DNA of 64,000 bases from Nocardioides sp. Root240 (GTDB lineage: Bacteria; Actinomycetota; Actinomycetes; Propionibacteriales; Nocardioidaceae): the NCBI RefSeq assembly GCF_001428825.1, contig NZ_LMIT01000010.1:465801-529800 (forward strand), in the 5' to 3' direction. The translations under genes and the position numbers were made by a program. Each line of letters opens with the position of its first letter. Position 1 is the first letter of the stretch. Shown here in pieces: positions 50,273-59,139 of the stretch. The notes under the pieces were generated by a model. The model made no database searches, was not told the origin of the DNA, and saw only the letters and a program-made list of their open reading frames with translations.

Positions 50273-50294
50273 ATTGCTAGGACGTCCTAGTAAT
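50273..50294 (+). promoter_or_regulatory. MarR operator candidate before the hydroxyacyl-CoA dehydrogenase
   Basis: ATTGCTAGGACGTCCTAGTAAT is a 22-bp palindrome with one mismatched pair; core CTAGGACGTCCTAG is perfect. It lies 20 bp before the start codon, overlapping the likely promoter. The same core occurs between marR and icmF. Confidence 0.7.
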
Positions 50295-50314
50295 TGCGGT
50301 AGAGGAGAACACAG

Positions 50315-51169
50315 ATGACGAACATCGAACGGGTCGGCGTGGTCGGCGGCGGCCTGATGGGGTCAGGCATCGCCGAGGTGAGCGCCCGCGCCGGCAAGGA
50401 CGTCATCGTCGCCGAGTCCTCCCCCGCGGCCGCCGACGCCGCCCGCGCCCGACTGGAGGCCTCCCTCAAGCGCGCGGAGAGCCGCGGCAAGATCACCTCC
50501 GCCGACGAGGTGCTCGCCCGGATCCGCGTCGTCGACGACCTTACCGCCCTCGCCGACCGCGACCTCGTCGTCGAGGCGATCGTCGAGGACGAGCAGGCCA
50601 AGACGGGCCTCTTCCGGCAGCTCGACGAGATCGTCACCTCCCCCGACGCGATCCTCGCCTCGAACACCTCCTCGATCCCGATCATGAAGCTCGCGGTCGC
50701 CACCAGCCGCCCCACCCACGTGCTCGGCGTCCACTTCTTCAACCCGGTCCCCGTGCTCTCGCTCGTCGAGCTGGTCCCCTCGCTGATGACCGACGAGGCG
50801 ACCACCGAGCGCGCCCGCGCCTTCGTCCAGGACGACCTCGGCAAGCACGCCATCGACTGCCAGGACCGCGCGGGCTTCGTCGTCAACGCCCTGCTGATCC
50901 CGTTCATCCTCTCCGCGATCCGGATGTTCGAGTCCGGCTTCGCCTCCGCCGAGGACATCGACCAGGGCCTCGTCCAGGGCGCCGCCCACCCCCAGGGCCC
51001 GCTCGCCCTCGCCGACCTGATCGGCCTCGACACCGTCAAGGCCGTCGCCGAGTCGCTCTACGAGGAGTTCAAGGAGCCGCTGTACGCCGCCCCGCCGCTC
51101 CTCGCGCGGATGGTCGAGGCGCGCCTGCTCGGCCGCAAGTCCGGCCGCGGCTTCTACACCTACGGCTGA
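50315..51169 (+). CDS. 3-hydroxybutyryl-CoA dehydrogenase
   Basis: A 284-residue NAD(P)-dependent 3-hydroxyacyl-CoA dehydrogenase that interconverts 3-hydroxybutyryl-CoA and acetoacetyl-CoA. Rossmann motif GVVGGGLMGSGIAEV at residues 8-22, NTSSIPI, catalytic His in GVHFFNPVPVLSLVELV and the C-terminal DLIGLDTVKAV and GRKSGRGFYTYG are all present. It is preceded by GAGGAG and the TAGGACGTCCTA palindrome, and followed by a strong hairpin. Shared operator with icmF suggests joint use in acyl-CoA metabolism. Confidence 0.92.
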   Translation: MTNIERVGVVGGGLMGSGIAEVSARAGKDVIVAESSPAAADAARARLEASLKRAESRGKITSADEVLARIRVVDDLTALADRDLVVEAIVEDEQAKTGLFRQLDEIVTSPDAILASNTSSIPIMKLAVATSRPTHVLGVHFFNPVPVLSLVELVPSLMTDEATTERARAFVQDDLGKHAIDCQDRAGFVVNALLIPFILSAIRMFESGFASAEDIDQGLVQGAAHPQGPLALADLIGLDTVKAVAESLYEEFKEPLYAAPPLLARMVEARLLGRKSGRGFYTYG

Positions 51170-51177
51170 TCCCGCTT

Positions 51178-51226
51178 CTCCTGCTGGGCTCCGCCCGCAC
51201 CCGGTGCGGGCGGAGCCCAGCAGGAG
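51178..51226. terminator. Bidirectional hairpin terminator
   Basis: A perfect 23-bp stem (left arm 51178-51200 starting CTCCTGCTGGGC, right arm 51204-51226) with a 3-nt loop lies between the convergent dehydrogenase and marR genes, 8 and 6 bp from their stops. No T-run, as often in high-GC genomes. Confidence 0.85.
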
Positions 51227-51232
51227 CCGACG

Positions 51233-51736
51233 TCAGTCCGGGAAGTCCCCCGACGACCGCCGCACCTTCCGCAGCAATTGGTAGGCGTCGCCCTGCTGCC
51301 GGTCGGTGAGGCCGGTGATCGCGAAGTCGATCCCCTCGACCGCGGCGGTGGCCTTCTTCACCGTGCTGCGGCCGGTCGCCGTCAGCCGGGCGAGGGTACG
51401 ACGCCGGTCGTCCTCGTCCGGGACGCGCTCCACGAAGCCCTGCGCCTCCAGTCGGTCGATCGCGCTGGTGACCGAGGTGGGGTGCACCATGAGCCGCTCG
51501 CCGATCTTGCTGAGCGGCAGCTCGCCGCGCTTGCTGAACAGCAGCAGCACGAGCACCTCGTAGCGGGAGAAGGTCAGCCCGAAGGGCTTCAGGGCGCCGT
51601 CGAGGGCGCCGATCATCAGCTGCTGCACGCGCATCACCGACGTGGCCAGGCGCATCGACGTCGCGTCGCCGAAGTGCTGCTCCCACAGGTCGCCCGCACG
51701 ATCGATCGGGTCGAAGGGCAGGCGCGGGTCGGGCAT
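51233..51736 (-). CDS. MarR-family transcriptional regulator
   Basis: A 167-residue MarR protein with the winged-helix core KPFGLTFSRYEVLVLLL, LPLSKIGERLMVHPTSVTSAIDRLEAQGFVERVPDEDDRRRTLARLT. The DxRRR wing is intact. It is divergent to icmF with 113 bp between starts, which holds a TAGGACGTCCTA palindrome. Most likely it represses itself, icmF and the upstream dehydrogenase, released by an acyl-CoA or acid; the ligand is not deducible. Confidence 0.92.
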   Translation of the reverse strand: MPDPRLPFDPIDRAGDLWEQHFGDATSMRLATSVMRVQQLMIGALDGALKPFGLTFSRYEVLVLLLFSKRGELPLSKIGERLMVHPTSVTSAIDRLEAQGFVERVPDEDDRRRTLARLTATGRSTVKKATAAVEGIDFAITGLTDRQQGDAYQLLRKVRRSSGDFPD

Positions 51737-51792
51737 GGGGCGACCCTATGACATCGGCCACGCGGACGGCGGCAGGCACTTCCCATATTTAC

Positions 51793-51804
51793 TAGGACGT
51801 CCTA
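51793..51804. promoter_or_regulatory. MarR operator candidate between marR and icmF
   Basis: TAGGACGTCCTA is a perfect 12-bp palindrome. On the minus strand it continues GTAA, as does the site at 50273-50294 on the plus strand, so 15 to 16 bases are shared. It lies 45 bp before icmF and 56 bp before marR. Confidence 0.7.
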
Positions 51805-51849
51805 CTATCGGAGGTCCGAGCACTTCCGAACGCCGCGGAGGATCCCCGC

Positions 51850-54800
51850 ATGTCCGACACCGCCCTGCACGTCCCCGAGCACCCGGTCCGCCTGGTCACC
51901 GCGTCGAGCCTCTTCGACGGTCACGACGCATCGATCAACATCATGCGGCGGATCTTCCAGAGCCAGGGCTGCGAGGTCATCCACCTCGGGCACAACCGCT
52001 CCGTGGCCGAGGTGGTCGAGGCGGCGATCGAGGAGGACGTCCAGGGCATCGCGGTGTCGTCGTACCAGGGCGGGCACGTGGAGTACTTCGAGTACCTCAC
52101 CGAGCTCCTCCGCGAGCGCGGCGCGGGTCACATCCGCGTCGTCGGCGGCGGCGGGGGCGTGATCGTCCACGACGAGATCGACCGCCTCCGCAAGTCCGGC
52201 GTCACCATCTTCTCCCCCGAGGACGGCCAGCGCCTCGGCCTGCCCGGCATGGTGAACACGGTGGTGAAGGACTGCGACGTCGACCTGTGGGAGACGGGGA
52301 GCGTCACCGCCGACCAGGTGCTCAGCGGCGACCGCACCGCGCTCGCCCGGGCCATCACCGGCGCCGAGCTCGGCAAGCTCGACGACGCCCTGCTCGAGCG
52401 GCTGCGCAGCGCCGCCGCGGAGCGGCACGTGCCCGTGCTCGGCATCACCGGCACCGGCGGCTCGGGCAAGTCCAGCCTCACCGACGAGCTGGTACGACGC
52501 CTGCGCACCGACCAGCAGGACAAGATCCGGGTCGCGGTGCTCGCCGTCGACCCCACCCGGCGCAAGGGCGGCGGCGCGCTGCTCGGCGACCGGATCCGGA
52601 TGAACAGCCTGGACCTCAACGGCCCGGGCCTGGACCGCGACCGCGTCTACTTCCGCAGCCTCGCCACCCGAGGCGCGCACGAGGTCCCCGAGCACCTCAC
52701 CGACGTGCTGGACGTCATCAGGTCGGCCGGCTTCGACCTCGTCATCGTCGAGACGCCGGGCATCGGGCAGGGCGACGCCGCGATCGTCCCCTTCGTCGAC
52801 ACCTCGCTCTACGTGATGACACCCGAGTTCGGCGCCGCCTCGCAGCTGGAGAAGATCGACATGCTCGACTTCGCCGACGCCGTGGCGATCAACAAGTTCG
52901 AGCGCCGCGGCGCCGCTGACGCGCTGCGCGACGTCGGCCGCCAGATGGTCCGCAACCGCGAGGCGTTCGGCAAGCAGCCCTCGGACATGCCCGTCTTCGG
53001 CACCTCGGCCGCGACCTTCGACGACGACGGCGTGACGGCGCTCTACCAGTTCCTGCGCGGCCTCCTCGTCGACAAGGGACTCGTCGCCGACGAGGGCCTG
53101 CTCGCCGCGGTGGAGGGCAAGCAGTCGACCCGGATCCAGCAGGTGCTGCCCGGCGAGCGGGTGCGCTACCTCGCGGAGATCGCGCACACCGTGCGCGGCT
53201 ACCACGCCGACACCGAGCTGCTCGTCGCCAAGGTACGCCGTGCGCAGCGCTTCACCGCCGTGGCCGAGGAGCTCGACGAGATCGAGGACCTCGCGGCCGC
53301 CGCCGCCCGCGCCAACGACGACCTGCCGCTGGACGTGCGCGACCAGCTGAGCGAGTGGCCCGCCGTCGTGGCGTCGTACGACGAGGACACCCGCGCCAAC
53401 GGGCGGGTCTCGCTGTCCGGCAACCACGTGCCGCGCGTCGCCGTACCTCGCTACGACGACCAGGGCGAGCTGGTCCGCTTCTGGCGCCGGGAGAACCTGC
53501 CGGGCAGGTTCCCCTTCACCGCCGGGGTCTTCCCGTTCAAGCGCGCGGACGAGGACCCGGCCCGCATGTTCGCGGGCGAGGGCGACCCGTTCCGGACCAA
53601 CAAGCGCTTCAAGCTGCTCTCCGAGGGACAGCCCGCCACCCGGCTGTCGACCGCGTTCGACTCGGTCACCCTCTACGGCCGCGACCCTGACGAGCGCCCC
53701 GACATCTACGGCAAGATCGGCACCTCGGGCGTCTCCGTCGCCACTCTCGAGGACATGAAGGCGCTCTACGACGGCTTCGACCTCCTCTCCCCGACCACGT
53801 CGGTCTCGATGACGATCAACGGCCCGGCGCCCACGGTGCTGGCGTTCTTCCTGAACACCGTCATCGACCAGGCCAAGGAGCGCGGCATCGATCCGGCCGA
53901 GGCCCTGAAGACCGTGCGCGGCACCGTGCAGGCCGACATCCTCAAGGAGGACCAGGGCCAGAACACCTGCCTGTTCTCCACCGAGTTCTCGCTGCGCTGC
54001 ATGGCCGACATCCAGGAGTGGTTCATCCAGCAGCAGGTGCGCAACTTCTACTCGGTGTCCATCTCGGGCTACCACATCGCCGAGGCGGGGGCGAACCCCA
54101 TCAGCCAGCTCGCGTTCACGCTGGCCAACGGGTTCACCTACGTCGAGTCGTACCTCGCCCGCGGCATGGCGATCGACGACTTCGCGCCCAACCTGTCGTT
54201 CTTCTTCTCCAACGGCATGGACCCCGAGTACTCCGTCATCGGTCGCGTCGCGCGCCGGATCTGGGCCGTCGCGATGCGGGACAAGTACGGCGCCAACGAG
54301 CGCTCGCAGAAGCTGAAGTACCACGTGCAGACGTCGGGCCGCTCCCTGCACGCGCAGGAGATGGACTTCAACGACATCCGCACCACCCTGCAGGCGCTCA
54401 TCGCGATCTACGACAACGCGAACTCCCTGCACACCAACGCCTACGACGAGGCCGTCACCACCCCGTCGACCGAGTCGGTGCGGCGCGCCCTCGCGATCCA
54501 GCTGATCATCAACCGCGAGTGGGGGCTGGCGATGAACGAGAACCCGCTGCAGGGTTCGTTCGTCATCGACCAGCTCACCGACCTGGTCGAGGAGGCGGTC
54601 CTGCTGGAGTTCGACCGGATCTCGGAGCGCGGCGGCGTCCTCGGCGCGATGGAGACCGGCTACCAGCGCGGCCGGATCCAGGACGAGTCGATGCTCTACG
54701 AGCACAAGAAGCACGACGGCACGCTGCCGATCATCGGCGTCAACACCTTCCGCAACCCCGCGGCCGGCGACGGCACCCCCGACGAGATCGAGCTCGCCCG

Positions 54801-55020
54801 CGCGACGACGGAGGAGAAGGACTCCCAGCTCGCCCGCGTGCGCGACTTCCAGGGCCGCCACACCGACGAGGCCGCGGCGGCGATCGCCCGGCTCAAGGAG
54901 GCCGCCACCAGCGGTGAGAACGTCTTCGCCGTCCTCATGGACGCTGCGCGGGTGTGCTCGCTGGGCCAGGTCACCGAGGCCTTCTTCGAGGTCGGCGGGC
55001 AGTACCGCCGCAACGTCTGA
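51850..55020 (+). CDS. icmF: IcmF: fused isobutyryl-CoA mutase
   Basis: A 1056-residue fusion catalysing the B12-dependent isobutyryl-CoA/n-butyryl-CoA rearrangement. Residues 10-145 are the cobalamin-binding domain (DGHDAS at 23-28, LGHNRS); about 190-410 a MeaB-like G-protein chaperone (Walker [10 protein letters not shown] at 201-209, [36 protein letters not shown]); about 480-1050 the mutase barrel with [27 protein letters not shown] and [20 protein letters not shown]. The YGKIG...SVAT motif is typical of IcmF rather than methylmalonyl-CoA mutase. GGAGG lies 8 nt before ATG. It links valine breakdown by the Bkd complex to butyryl-CoA, and the co-regulated dehydrogenase fits that. Confidence 0.95.
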   Translation: MSDTALHVPEHPVRLVTASSLFDGHDASINIMRRIFQSQGCEVIHLGHNRSVAEVVEAAIEEDVQGIAVSSYQGGHVEYFEYLTELLRERGAGHIRVVGGGGGVIVHDEIDRLRKSGVTIFSPEDGQRLGLPGMVNTVVKDCDVDLWETGSVTADQVLSGDRTALARAITGAELGKLDDALLERLRSAAAERHVPVLGITGTGGSGKSSLTDELVRRLRTDQQDKIRVAVLAVDPTRRKGGGALLGDRIRMNSLDLNGPGLDRDRVYFRSLATRGAHEVPEHLTDVLDVIRSAGFDLVIVETPGIGQGDAAIVPFVDTSLYVMTPEFGAASQLEKIDMLDFADAVAINKFERRGAADALRDVGRQMVRNREAFGKQPSDMPVFGTSAATFDDDGVTALYQFLRGLLVDKGLVADEGLLAAVEGKQSTRIQQVLPGERVRYLAEIAHTVRGYHADTELLVAKVRRAQRFTAVAEELDEIEDLAAAAARANDDLPLDVRDQLSEWPAVVASYDEDTRANGRVSLSGNHVPRVAVPRYDDQGELVRFWRRENLPGRFPFTAGVFPFKRADEDPARMFAGEGDPFRTNKRFKLLSEGQPATRLSTAFDSVTLYGRDPDERPDIYGKIGTSGVSVATLEDMKALYDGFDLLSPTTSVSMTINGPAPTVLAFFLNTVIDQAKERGIDPAEALKTVRGTVQADILKEDQGQNTCLFSTEFSLRCMADIQEWFIQQQVRNFYSVSISGYHIAEAGANPISQLAFTLANGFTYVESYLARGMAIDDFAPNLSFFFSNGMDPEYSVIGRVARRIWAVAMRDKYGANERSQKLKYHVQTSGRSLHAQEMDFNDIRTTLQALIAIYDNANSLHTNAYDEAVTTPSTESVRRALAIQLIINREWGLAMNENPLQGSFVIDQLTDLVEEAVLLEFDRISERGGVLGAMETGYQRGRIQDESMLYEHKKHDGTLPIIGVNTFRNPAAGDGTPDEIELARATTEEKDSQLARVRDFQGRHTDEAAAAIARLKEAATSGENVFAVLMDAARVCSLGQVTEAFFEVGGQYRRNV

Positions 55021-55038
55021 GAAAACTTTCGAGGCGCA

Positions 55039-55065
55039 TGTCGAAAGCGTCCGCGGTCGTTCGAC
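55039..55065 (+). promoter_or_regulatory. ECF42-type promoter
   Basis: TGTCGA at 55039-55044, a 17-bp spacer and CGAC at 55062-55065 match the described ECF42 target pattern (-35 TGTCGA, -10 CGA/TC). It lies 47 bp before the DGPF gene, whose downstream neighbour is the ECF42-like sigma gene, so autoregulation is likely. Confidence 0.6.
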
Positions 55066-55111
55066 GTAGGTTCGTAAGTCACCCACCTACGACCGAGAAG
55101 GACTGATCAAG

Positions 55112-55489
55112 ATGCCGCGTTTCATGGGTTTCGTGCGGATGGAAGAGGGACAGGGCATGCCGCCGCAGGCGCTGTTCGACGCGATGGACGTCTACATCGG
55201 CGAGCAGGCCCAGCAGGGTCACTTCCTCGACGGGGGCGGCCTGTTCGGCCTCGAGGACGCCGTGAACTTCGTCGTCCGTACCGGTGAGGTCACCCGCGTC
55301 GACGGCCCGTACGCCGAGGCGCGGGAGGCCGTGGGCGGCTGGGCGCTGCTGCAGTACGACAGCCTCGAGGAGGCCATCGCCGGGCAGGAGGAGTTCGCGC
55401 AGCTCCACGCCAAGCACTGGCCCGAGTGCACGATGGTCGCCACGCTGCGCCAGGTCCCCGACGAGCCGCCGACGCCGGCCGACGCCTGA
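55112..55489 (+). CDS. DGPF/YCII-family protein
   Basis: A 125-residue protein with a ferredoxin-like YCII-related fold. The motif RVDGPYAEAREAVGGWALLQ corresponds to the DGPF signature. DGPF proteins are the conserved partners and targets of ECF42 sigma factors; their biochemical role is uncertain. GAAGGA precedes the ATG and an ECF42-type promoter lies upstream. The sigma gene starts 53 bp downstream on the same strand. Confidence 0.88.
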   Translation: MPRFMGFVRMEEGQGMPPQALFDAMDVYIGEQAQQGHFLDGGGLFGLEDAVNFVVRTGEVTRVDGPYAEAREAVGGWALLQYDSLEEAIAGQEEFAQLHAKHWPECTMVATLRQVPDEPPTPADA

Positions 55490-55542
55490 CCGACCGGCTC
55501 ACCACGCGTCGTGTGCCGTGCGGCCAGCCCTAGGCTGGCCGC

Positions 55543-56802
55543 ATGGCCGACGCCACCACCGCCGACGCGATCACCGCCACCTGGCGCCTCGAGTCGGCCC
55601 GCCTCGTCGGCGCGCTCGCCCGGATGACCCGGGACGTGGAGCTCGCGGAGGACCTCGCCCAGGACGCGCTGGTCGCCGCCCTGGAGCACTGGCCGACGTC
55701 CGGCGTCCCCGAGAACCCGGCGGCCTGGCTGATGACGACCGCCAAGCGGCGCGCCGTCGACACGTTCCGGCGCGCCGAGACGCTGCGCCGCAAGACCGAC
55801 GAGCTCGGCCACGCCGCGAGGGAGGTGAGCACGATGCCCGACCTGGACGCCCAGGTCGACCACATCGAGGACGACGTCCTGCGACTGGTCTTCCTCTGCT
55901 GCCACCCGGCGCTGACGCCCGAGTCCCGTGCCGCGCTCACCCTGCGCCTGGTCGGCGGACTGACCACCGACGAGATCGCACGCGGCTTCCTCGTGCCCAG
56001 CACCACGATGGGCCAGCGCATCTCGCGCGCCAAGAAGACCCTCGCCGAGGCCGGCGCGGAGCTCGAGCTGCCGACCGGCGACGAGCGCACCCGCCGCCTC
56101 GACGACGTGATGGCGGTGGTCTACCTCGTCTTCACCGAGGGCTACGTCGCCACCGCGGGCGACGACTGGACCCGGCCCGACCTCGCCCAGGAGGGCATCC
56201 GCCTCGCTCGCCTGCTGGCCGGGATCGCGCCCGAGGAGCCCGAGGTCCACGGGCTGCAGGCGCTGCTCGAGCTGCAGGGCTCACGGATCCCGGCCCGCAC
56301 CGACGCCGACGGCGAGCCGGTGCTGCTCGACGACCAGGACCGCGACCGCTGGGACCAGCTGCTCGTGCGCCGCGGCCTCGCCGCGCTCACCCGCGCCGAG
56401 GAGCTCGCCTCCCGCGGCCTGCCCGTCGGCCGCTACTACCTCCAGGCGGCGATCGCCGCCGTCCACGCCCGGTCCGCGAGTGCGAAGGACACCGACTGGA
56501 CCCGCATCGCCCGCCTCTACGACGTCCTGGCCGCCGCCGCGCCGGGCCCGGTCGTCGAGGTGAACCGCGCCGTCGCCCACGGTCGTGCCGCAGGCCCGGC
56601 GGCCGGGCTCGCGGTCCTCGACGCGATCGACCCCGGAGCCCTGCGCGACTCCCCGCTCGTCCCGAGCGTCCGCGGCGACCTGCTCGAGCGGGCCGGCCGG
56701 CAGGCGGAGGCAGCTGAGCAGTTCGACGAGGCGGCCCGCCGTACCCGCAACGAGGGTGAACGCGCGCTGCTCCAGCGCCGGGCCGCGAGCAACCGCGGCT
56801 AG
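55543..56802 (+). CDS. ECF42-like sigma factor with C-terminal TPR-like extension
   Basis: A 419-residue sigma factor, more than twice the size of simple ECFs. Region 2 covers about residues 15-80 (AEDLAQDALVAALEHW, NPAAWLMTTAKRRAVDTFRR), region 4 about 115-170 (FLCCHPALTPESRAALTLRLVGGLTTDEIARGFLVPSTTMGQRISRAKKTL). The remaining 230 residues (VYLVFTEGYVAT, LLELQGSRIPAR, VGRYYLQAAIAAVHA, VVEVNRAVAHGRA) form the DUF6596/TPR-like domain that defines the ECF42 group and is needed for activity in place of an anti-sigma factor. No anti-sigma gene is present. Its likely target is the DGPF gene just upstream. Confidence 0.92.
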   Translation: MADATTADAITATWRLESARLVGALARMTRDVELAEDLAQDALVAALEHWPTSGVPENPAAWLMTTAKRRAVDTFRRAETLRRKTDELGHAAREVSTMPDLDAQVDHIEDDVLRLVFLCCHPALTPESRAALTLRLVGGLTTDEIARGFLVPSTTMGQRISRAKKTLAEAGAELELPTGDERTRRLDDVMAVVYLVFTEGYVATAGDDWTRPDLAQEGIRLARLLAGIAPEEPEVHGLQALLELQGSRIPARTDADGEPVLLDDQDRDRWDQLLVRRGLAALTRAEELASRGLPVGRYYLQAAIAAVHARSASAKDTDWTRIARLYDVLAAAAPGPVVEVNRAVAHGRAAGPAAGLAVLDAIDPGALRDSPLVPSVRGDLLERAGRQAEAAEQFDEAARRTRNEGERALLQRRAASNRG

Positions 56803-58059
56803 TCAGCCGACCAGCACGCCCCGGTCGTCGGCGACCGCGGTCGACCCCCCGGCCGGCGTGGGCGTGAGCAGCCAATTGGCCACCCCCGCTGCCAGCACCA
56901 GCACCGCCGCCACCAGCGGTACGACGAGCGCGGCGTCGGTCCCGAAGCGGTCGGCCAGGGTGCCGGTCACCACCGAGGCGGTGGCCTGGCCGACGATCAC
57001 GGCCGAGCCGAGCATCGTCATCACGGTGGCCGAGCGGCCGGCCGGGCTGCGCAGGGCACCCAGGCTGTACTGGGTGACCATGGTCGGCCCGACGCCCGTG
57101 CCGACCACCAGCAGCAGCAGCGCCATCTGCGCGACCGATCCGACGAACGGCAGCACCGCGGTGCCGGCCACCAGCACGCCGGCGAAGACCAGCCAGCGGG
57201 CCCGCAGCGTGAACCGCGACGGGAGGAGGGCGACGCCGAGCGCGAAGGCGGCGGAGCCGATGCCCATCACGCCGTAGACCAGGCCGGCGGCCTCGGGGTT
57301 GCCGTGCTCGCCCATGAACGCGGTCAGCGAGGTGAGCATCGAGCCGAAGAAGAGGCCGACGCCGAGGATGCCGGCGACCACGACGACGAGCGCCGGACGG
57401 GCGAGGTCGGACGCGGGGGCGGTCTCGACCGCCGTACCCCGGGTGGAGCGGACGTCGACCGAGGTGGGGTGGACCGCGAAGGCCGAGACGAAGACCAGCG
57501 TGACGACGGCGGCTGCGGCGACCGGGGCCCACGGGTCGACGGCGGTGCCGAGCAGGCCGACGAGGAAGGGACCGACGATGAAGACCATCTCGTCGGCGGC
57601 CGACTCGTAGGCCATGGTCGCGTCGAAGGTCCGCTCGCGGCGGGCCGGGGCGATGCGGGCGGCGATGATCTCGACCAGCCGGCTGCGCGACATCGGTGCG
57701 ATCTGCGGCGCGCTCGCGCCCACCACGAAGGCGACGGCGAGGACGGCCGCACCGGGCAGCGGGCTGTAGACCACCCAGGCCATCAGGCCCAGCGCCGCGG
57801 TCGACGCCACACCGGCGACGAGCAGCACGGGCCGCTGGCCGAACCGGTCGGCGGCCGCGCCCAGCAGCGGGCCGAAGCAGGCGGCACCCACGCCGACCAT
57901 GGCGGAGCTGAGGCCACCGAAGGCGAGCGAGTCGCGGCCGGCGACCACCAGGGTCAGCACGCCCACGACCATCATGGCGTAGGGCAGTCGCGCCACGAGC
58001 GCGATCGGGAAGTACGTCGGGCCGGTCGCGCGGAGCAGCGACGGGGAGTGATCGGTCAT
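56803..58059 (-). CDS. MFS transporter
   Basis: A 418-residue membrane transporter with about 12 hydrophobic segments and the major-facilitator loop GAAADRFGQRPVLLVAG after the second segment, plus a degenerate repeat TGTLADRFGTDAALV in the C-terminal half. It probably exports a small compound; substrate unknown. Its stop directly abuts the convergent sigma factor stop. RBS-like GAGGAC precedes the ATG. Confidence 0.88.
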   Translation of the reverse strand: MTDHSPSLLRATGPTYFPIALVARLPYAMMVVGVLTLVVAGRDSLAFGGLSSAMVGVGAACFGPLLGAAADRFGQRPVLLVAGVASTAALGLMAWVVYSPLPGAAVLAVAFVVGASAPQIAPMSRSRLVEIIAARIAPARRERTFDATMAYESAADEMVFIVGPFLVGLLGTAVDPWAPVAAAAVVTLVFVSAFAVHPTSVDVRSTRGTAVETAPASDLARPALVVVVAGILGVGLFFGSMLTSLTAFMGEHGNPEAAGLVYGVMGIGSAAFALGVALLPSRFTLRARWLVFAGVLVAGTAVLPFVGSVAQMALLLLVVGTGVGPTMVTQYSLGALRSPAGRSATVMTMLGSAVIVGQATASVVTGTLADRFGTDAALVVPLVAAVLVLAAGVANWLLTPTPAGGSTAVADDRGVLVG

Positions 58060-58207
58060 GTCCTCGGAGGTCCTGCGGTCTGGTGCCGCCTTGGACCGCC
58101 GGTCGAGCCGGCGCGAGGTAGATACACGAGTGGATCTGTTGGTCCCATCCTACGCCGGCGTGTGGCGGTGACGGCAATCAACGGCCGGCTCTTAGTAGGG
58201 TCCGGAC

Positions 58208-58705
58208 ATGAGCACGCAGCCGACGTACGACCAGCTCGTCACCCTCCCCGCCTACGCCGTCCAGCCGGTGCCGAACGCGTTCGAGGACAGCAACGGCTTC
58301 CTCAACGTCCGGCACTACCTGGGCATCGGCAGCGAGGGCCTCGACGAGTCGCTCCACCAGATCGGCATCCCGTTCAACTGGCCCATGATCAGCGGGTTCG
58401 CGTGCCTGTCGGCCGAGCACCACCTGACCTACCAGCACGAGCTCAAGACCGGCGACGAGATGTCGGTCCGCGTGCGCATCCTCGGGCGCTCGGACCGCGC
58501 CGCGCACGCCGTGGTCTACGTCCTCGACGACACCAACCAGCGGGTCGCCTGCGTCTTCGAGGAGATCTTCCTCTGCGTGCAGATCGCCGACCGAAGGACG
58601 GCGCCGTGGCCGGCCGACATCGCCGCCGGCCTCGACCGGCTGGTCGCCGAGCACGCCGCGATCGGCTGGGAGCCGGTGCTGTCCGGCTCGCTCGCCCTGC
58701 GCTGA
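58208..58705 (+). CDS. Hot-dog-fold thioesterase-like protein
   Basis: A 165-residue protein. NAFEDSNGFLNVRHYLGIGSEGLDESL recalls the D-x-N-G-H-x-N-x-x-x-Y motif of 4HBT thioesterases, with Leu where His is common; the strands AEHHLTYQHELKTGDEMSVRVRIL and VACVFEEIFLCVQI complete the hot-dog pattern. It probably hydrolyses an acyl-CoA. Divergent from the MFS gene with a 148-bp gap containing likely promoters for both. Confidence 0.72.
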   Translation: MSTQPTYDQLVTLPAYAVQPVPNAFEDSNGFLNVRHYLGIGSEGLDESLHQIGIPFNWPMISGFACLSAEHHLTYQHELKTGDEMSVRVRILGRSDRAAHAVVYVLDDTNQRVACVFEEIFLCVQIADRRTAPWPADIAAGLDRLVAEHAAIGWEPVLSGSLALR

Positions 58706-58724
58706 CCCGCGACGGCGGGGGCGG

Positions 58725-59078
58725 CTAGAGCTGCTGCTCCTCGACGAGAACCCGGATGCTCGGCAGCAGCGCCAGGCCGTTCACCACGACCGAGAACACC
58801 AGCAGCGCGAGCGCCCAGTCCCCGTGACCGGCATCGGCCAGCGCCACGCAGGCCAGGCCGAACACGACGACCTTGGCGACGGGTCGTACGACGGTGCCGC
58901 CGTACCTCGCCTTGGGCGAGGCGAACAGGAACCACACCGTCATCGCGACGAGGGGCAGCAGCCAGACGAGCAGCCACTGCGGGTCGTGGTGCCCTCCCCA
59001 GACGCCGAAGGCGGCGACCGCCAGCAGCTCGTCGACGAACACCAGCGCCATGACCGACCACCCGAAGATCGCACTCAC
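58725..59078 (-). CDS. DUF2568/YrdB-like small membrane protein
   Basis: A 117-residue protein with four membrane segments (IFGWSVMALVFVDELLAVAAFGVW, LLVWLLPLVAMTVWFLFASP, VAKVVVFGLACVALADAG, WALALLVFSVVVNGLALL) and the central FASPKARYGG motif of the YrdB family. GTG 59078 is chosen because the longer reading to 59120 starts inside the terminator of the GH16 gene. Function unknown. Confidence 0.78.
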   Translation of the reverse strand: MSAIFGWSVMALVFVDELLAVAAFGVWGGHHDPQWLLVWLLPLVAMTVWFLFASPKARYGGTVVRPVAKVVVFGLACVALADAGHGDWALALLVFSVVVNGLALLPSIRVLVEEQQL

Positions 59079-59105
59079 CCAGCGATCATAGGGCGGGCGC
59101 GCGAA

Positions 59106-59131
59106 GGCCCCGTCCGTCACCGGACGGGGCC
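59106..59131 (-). terminator. Hairpin terminator after the GH16 gene
   Basis: A perfect 11-bp stem (GGCCCCGTCCG with CGGACGGGGCC) and TCAC loop lies 8 bp past the GH16 stop. Confidence 0.85.
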
Positions 59132-59139
59132 GTCACGGG

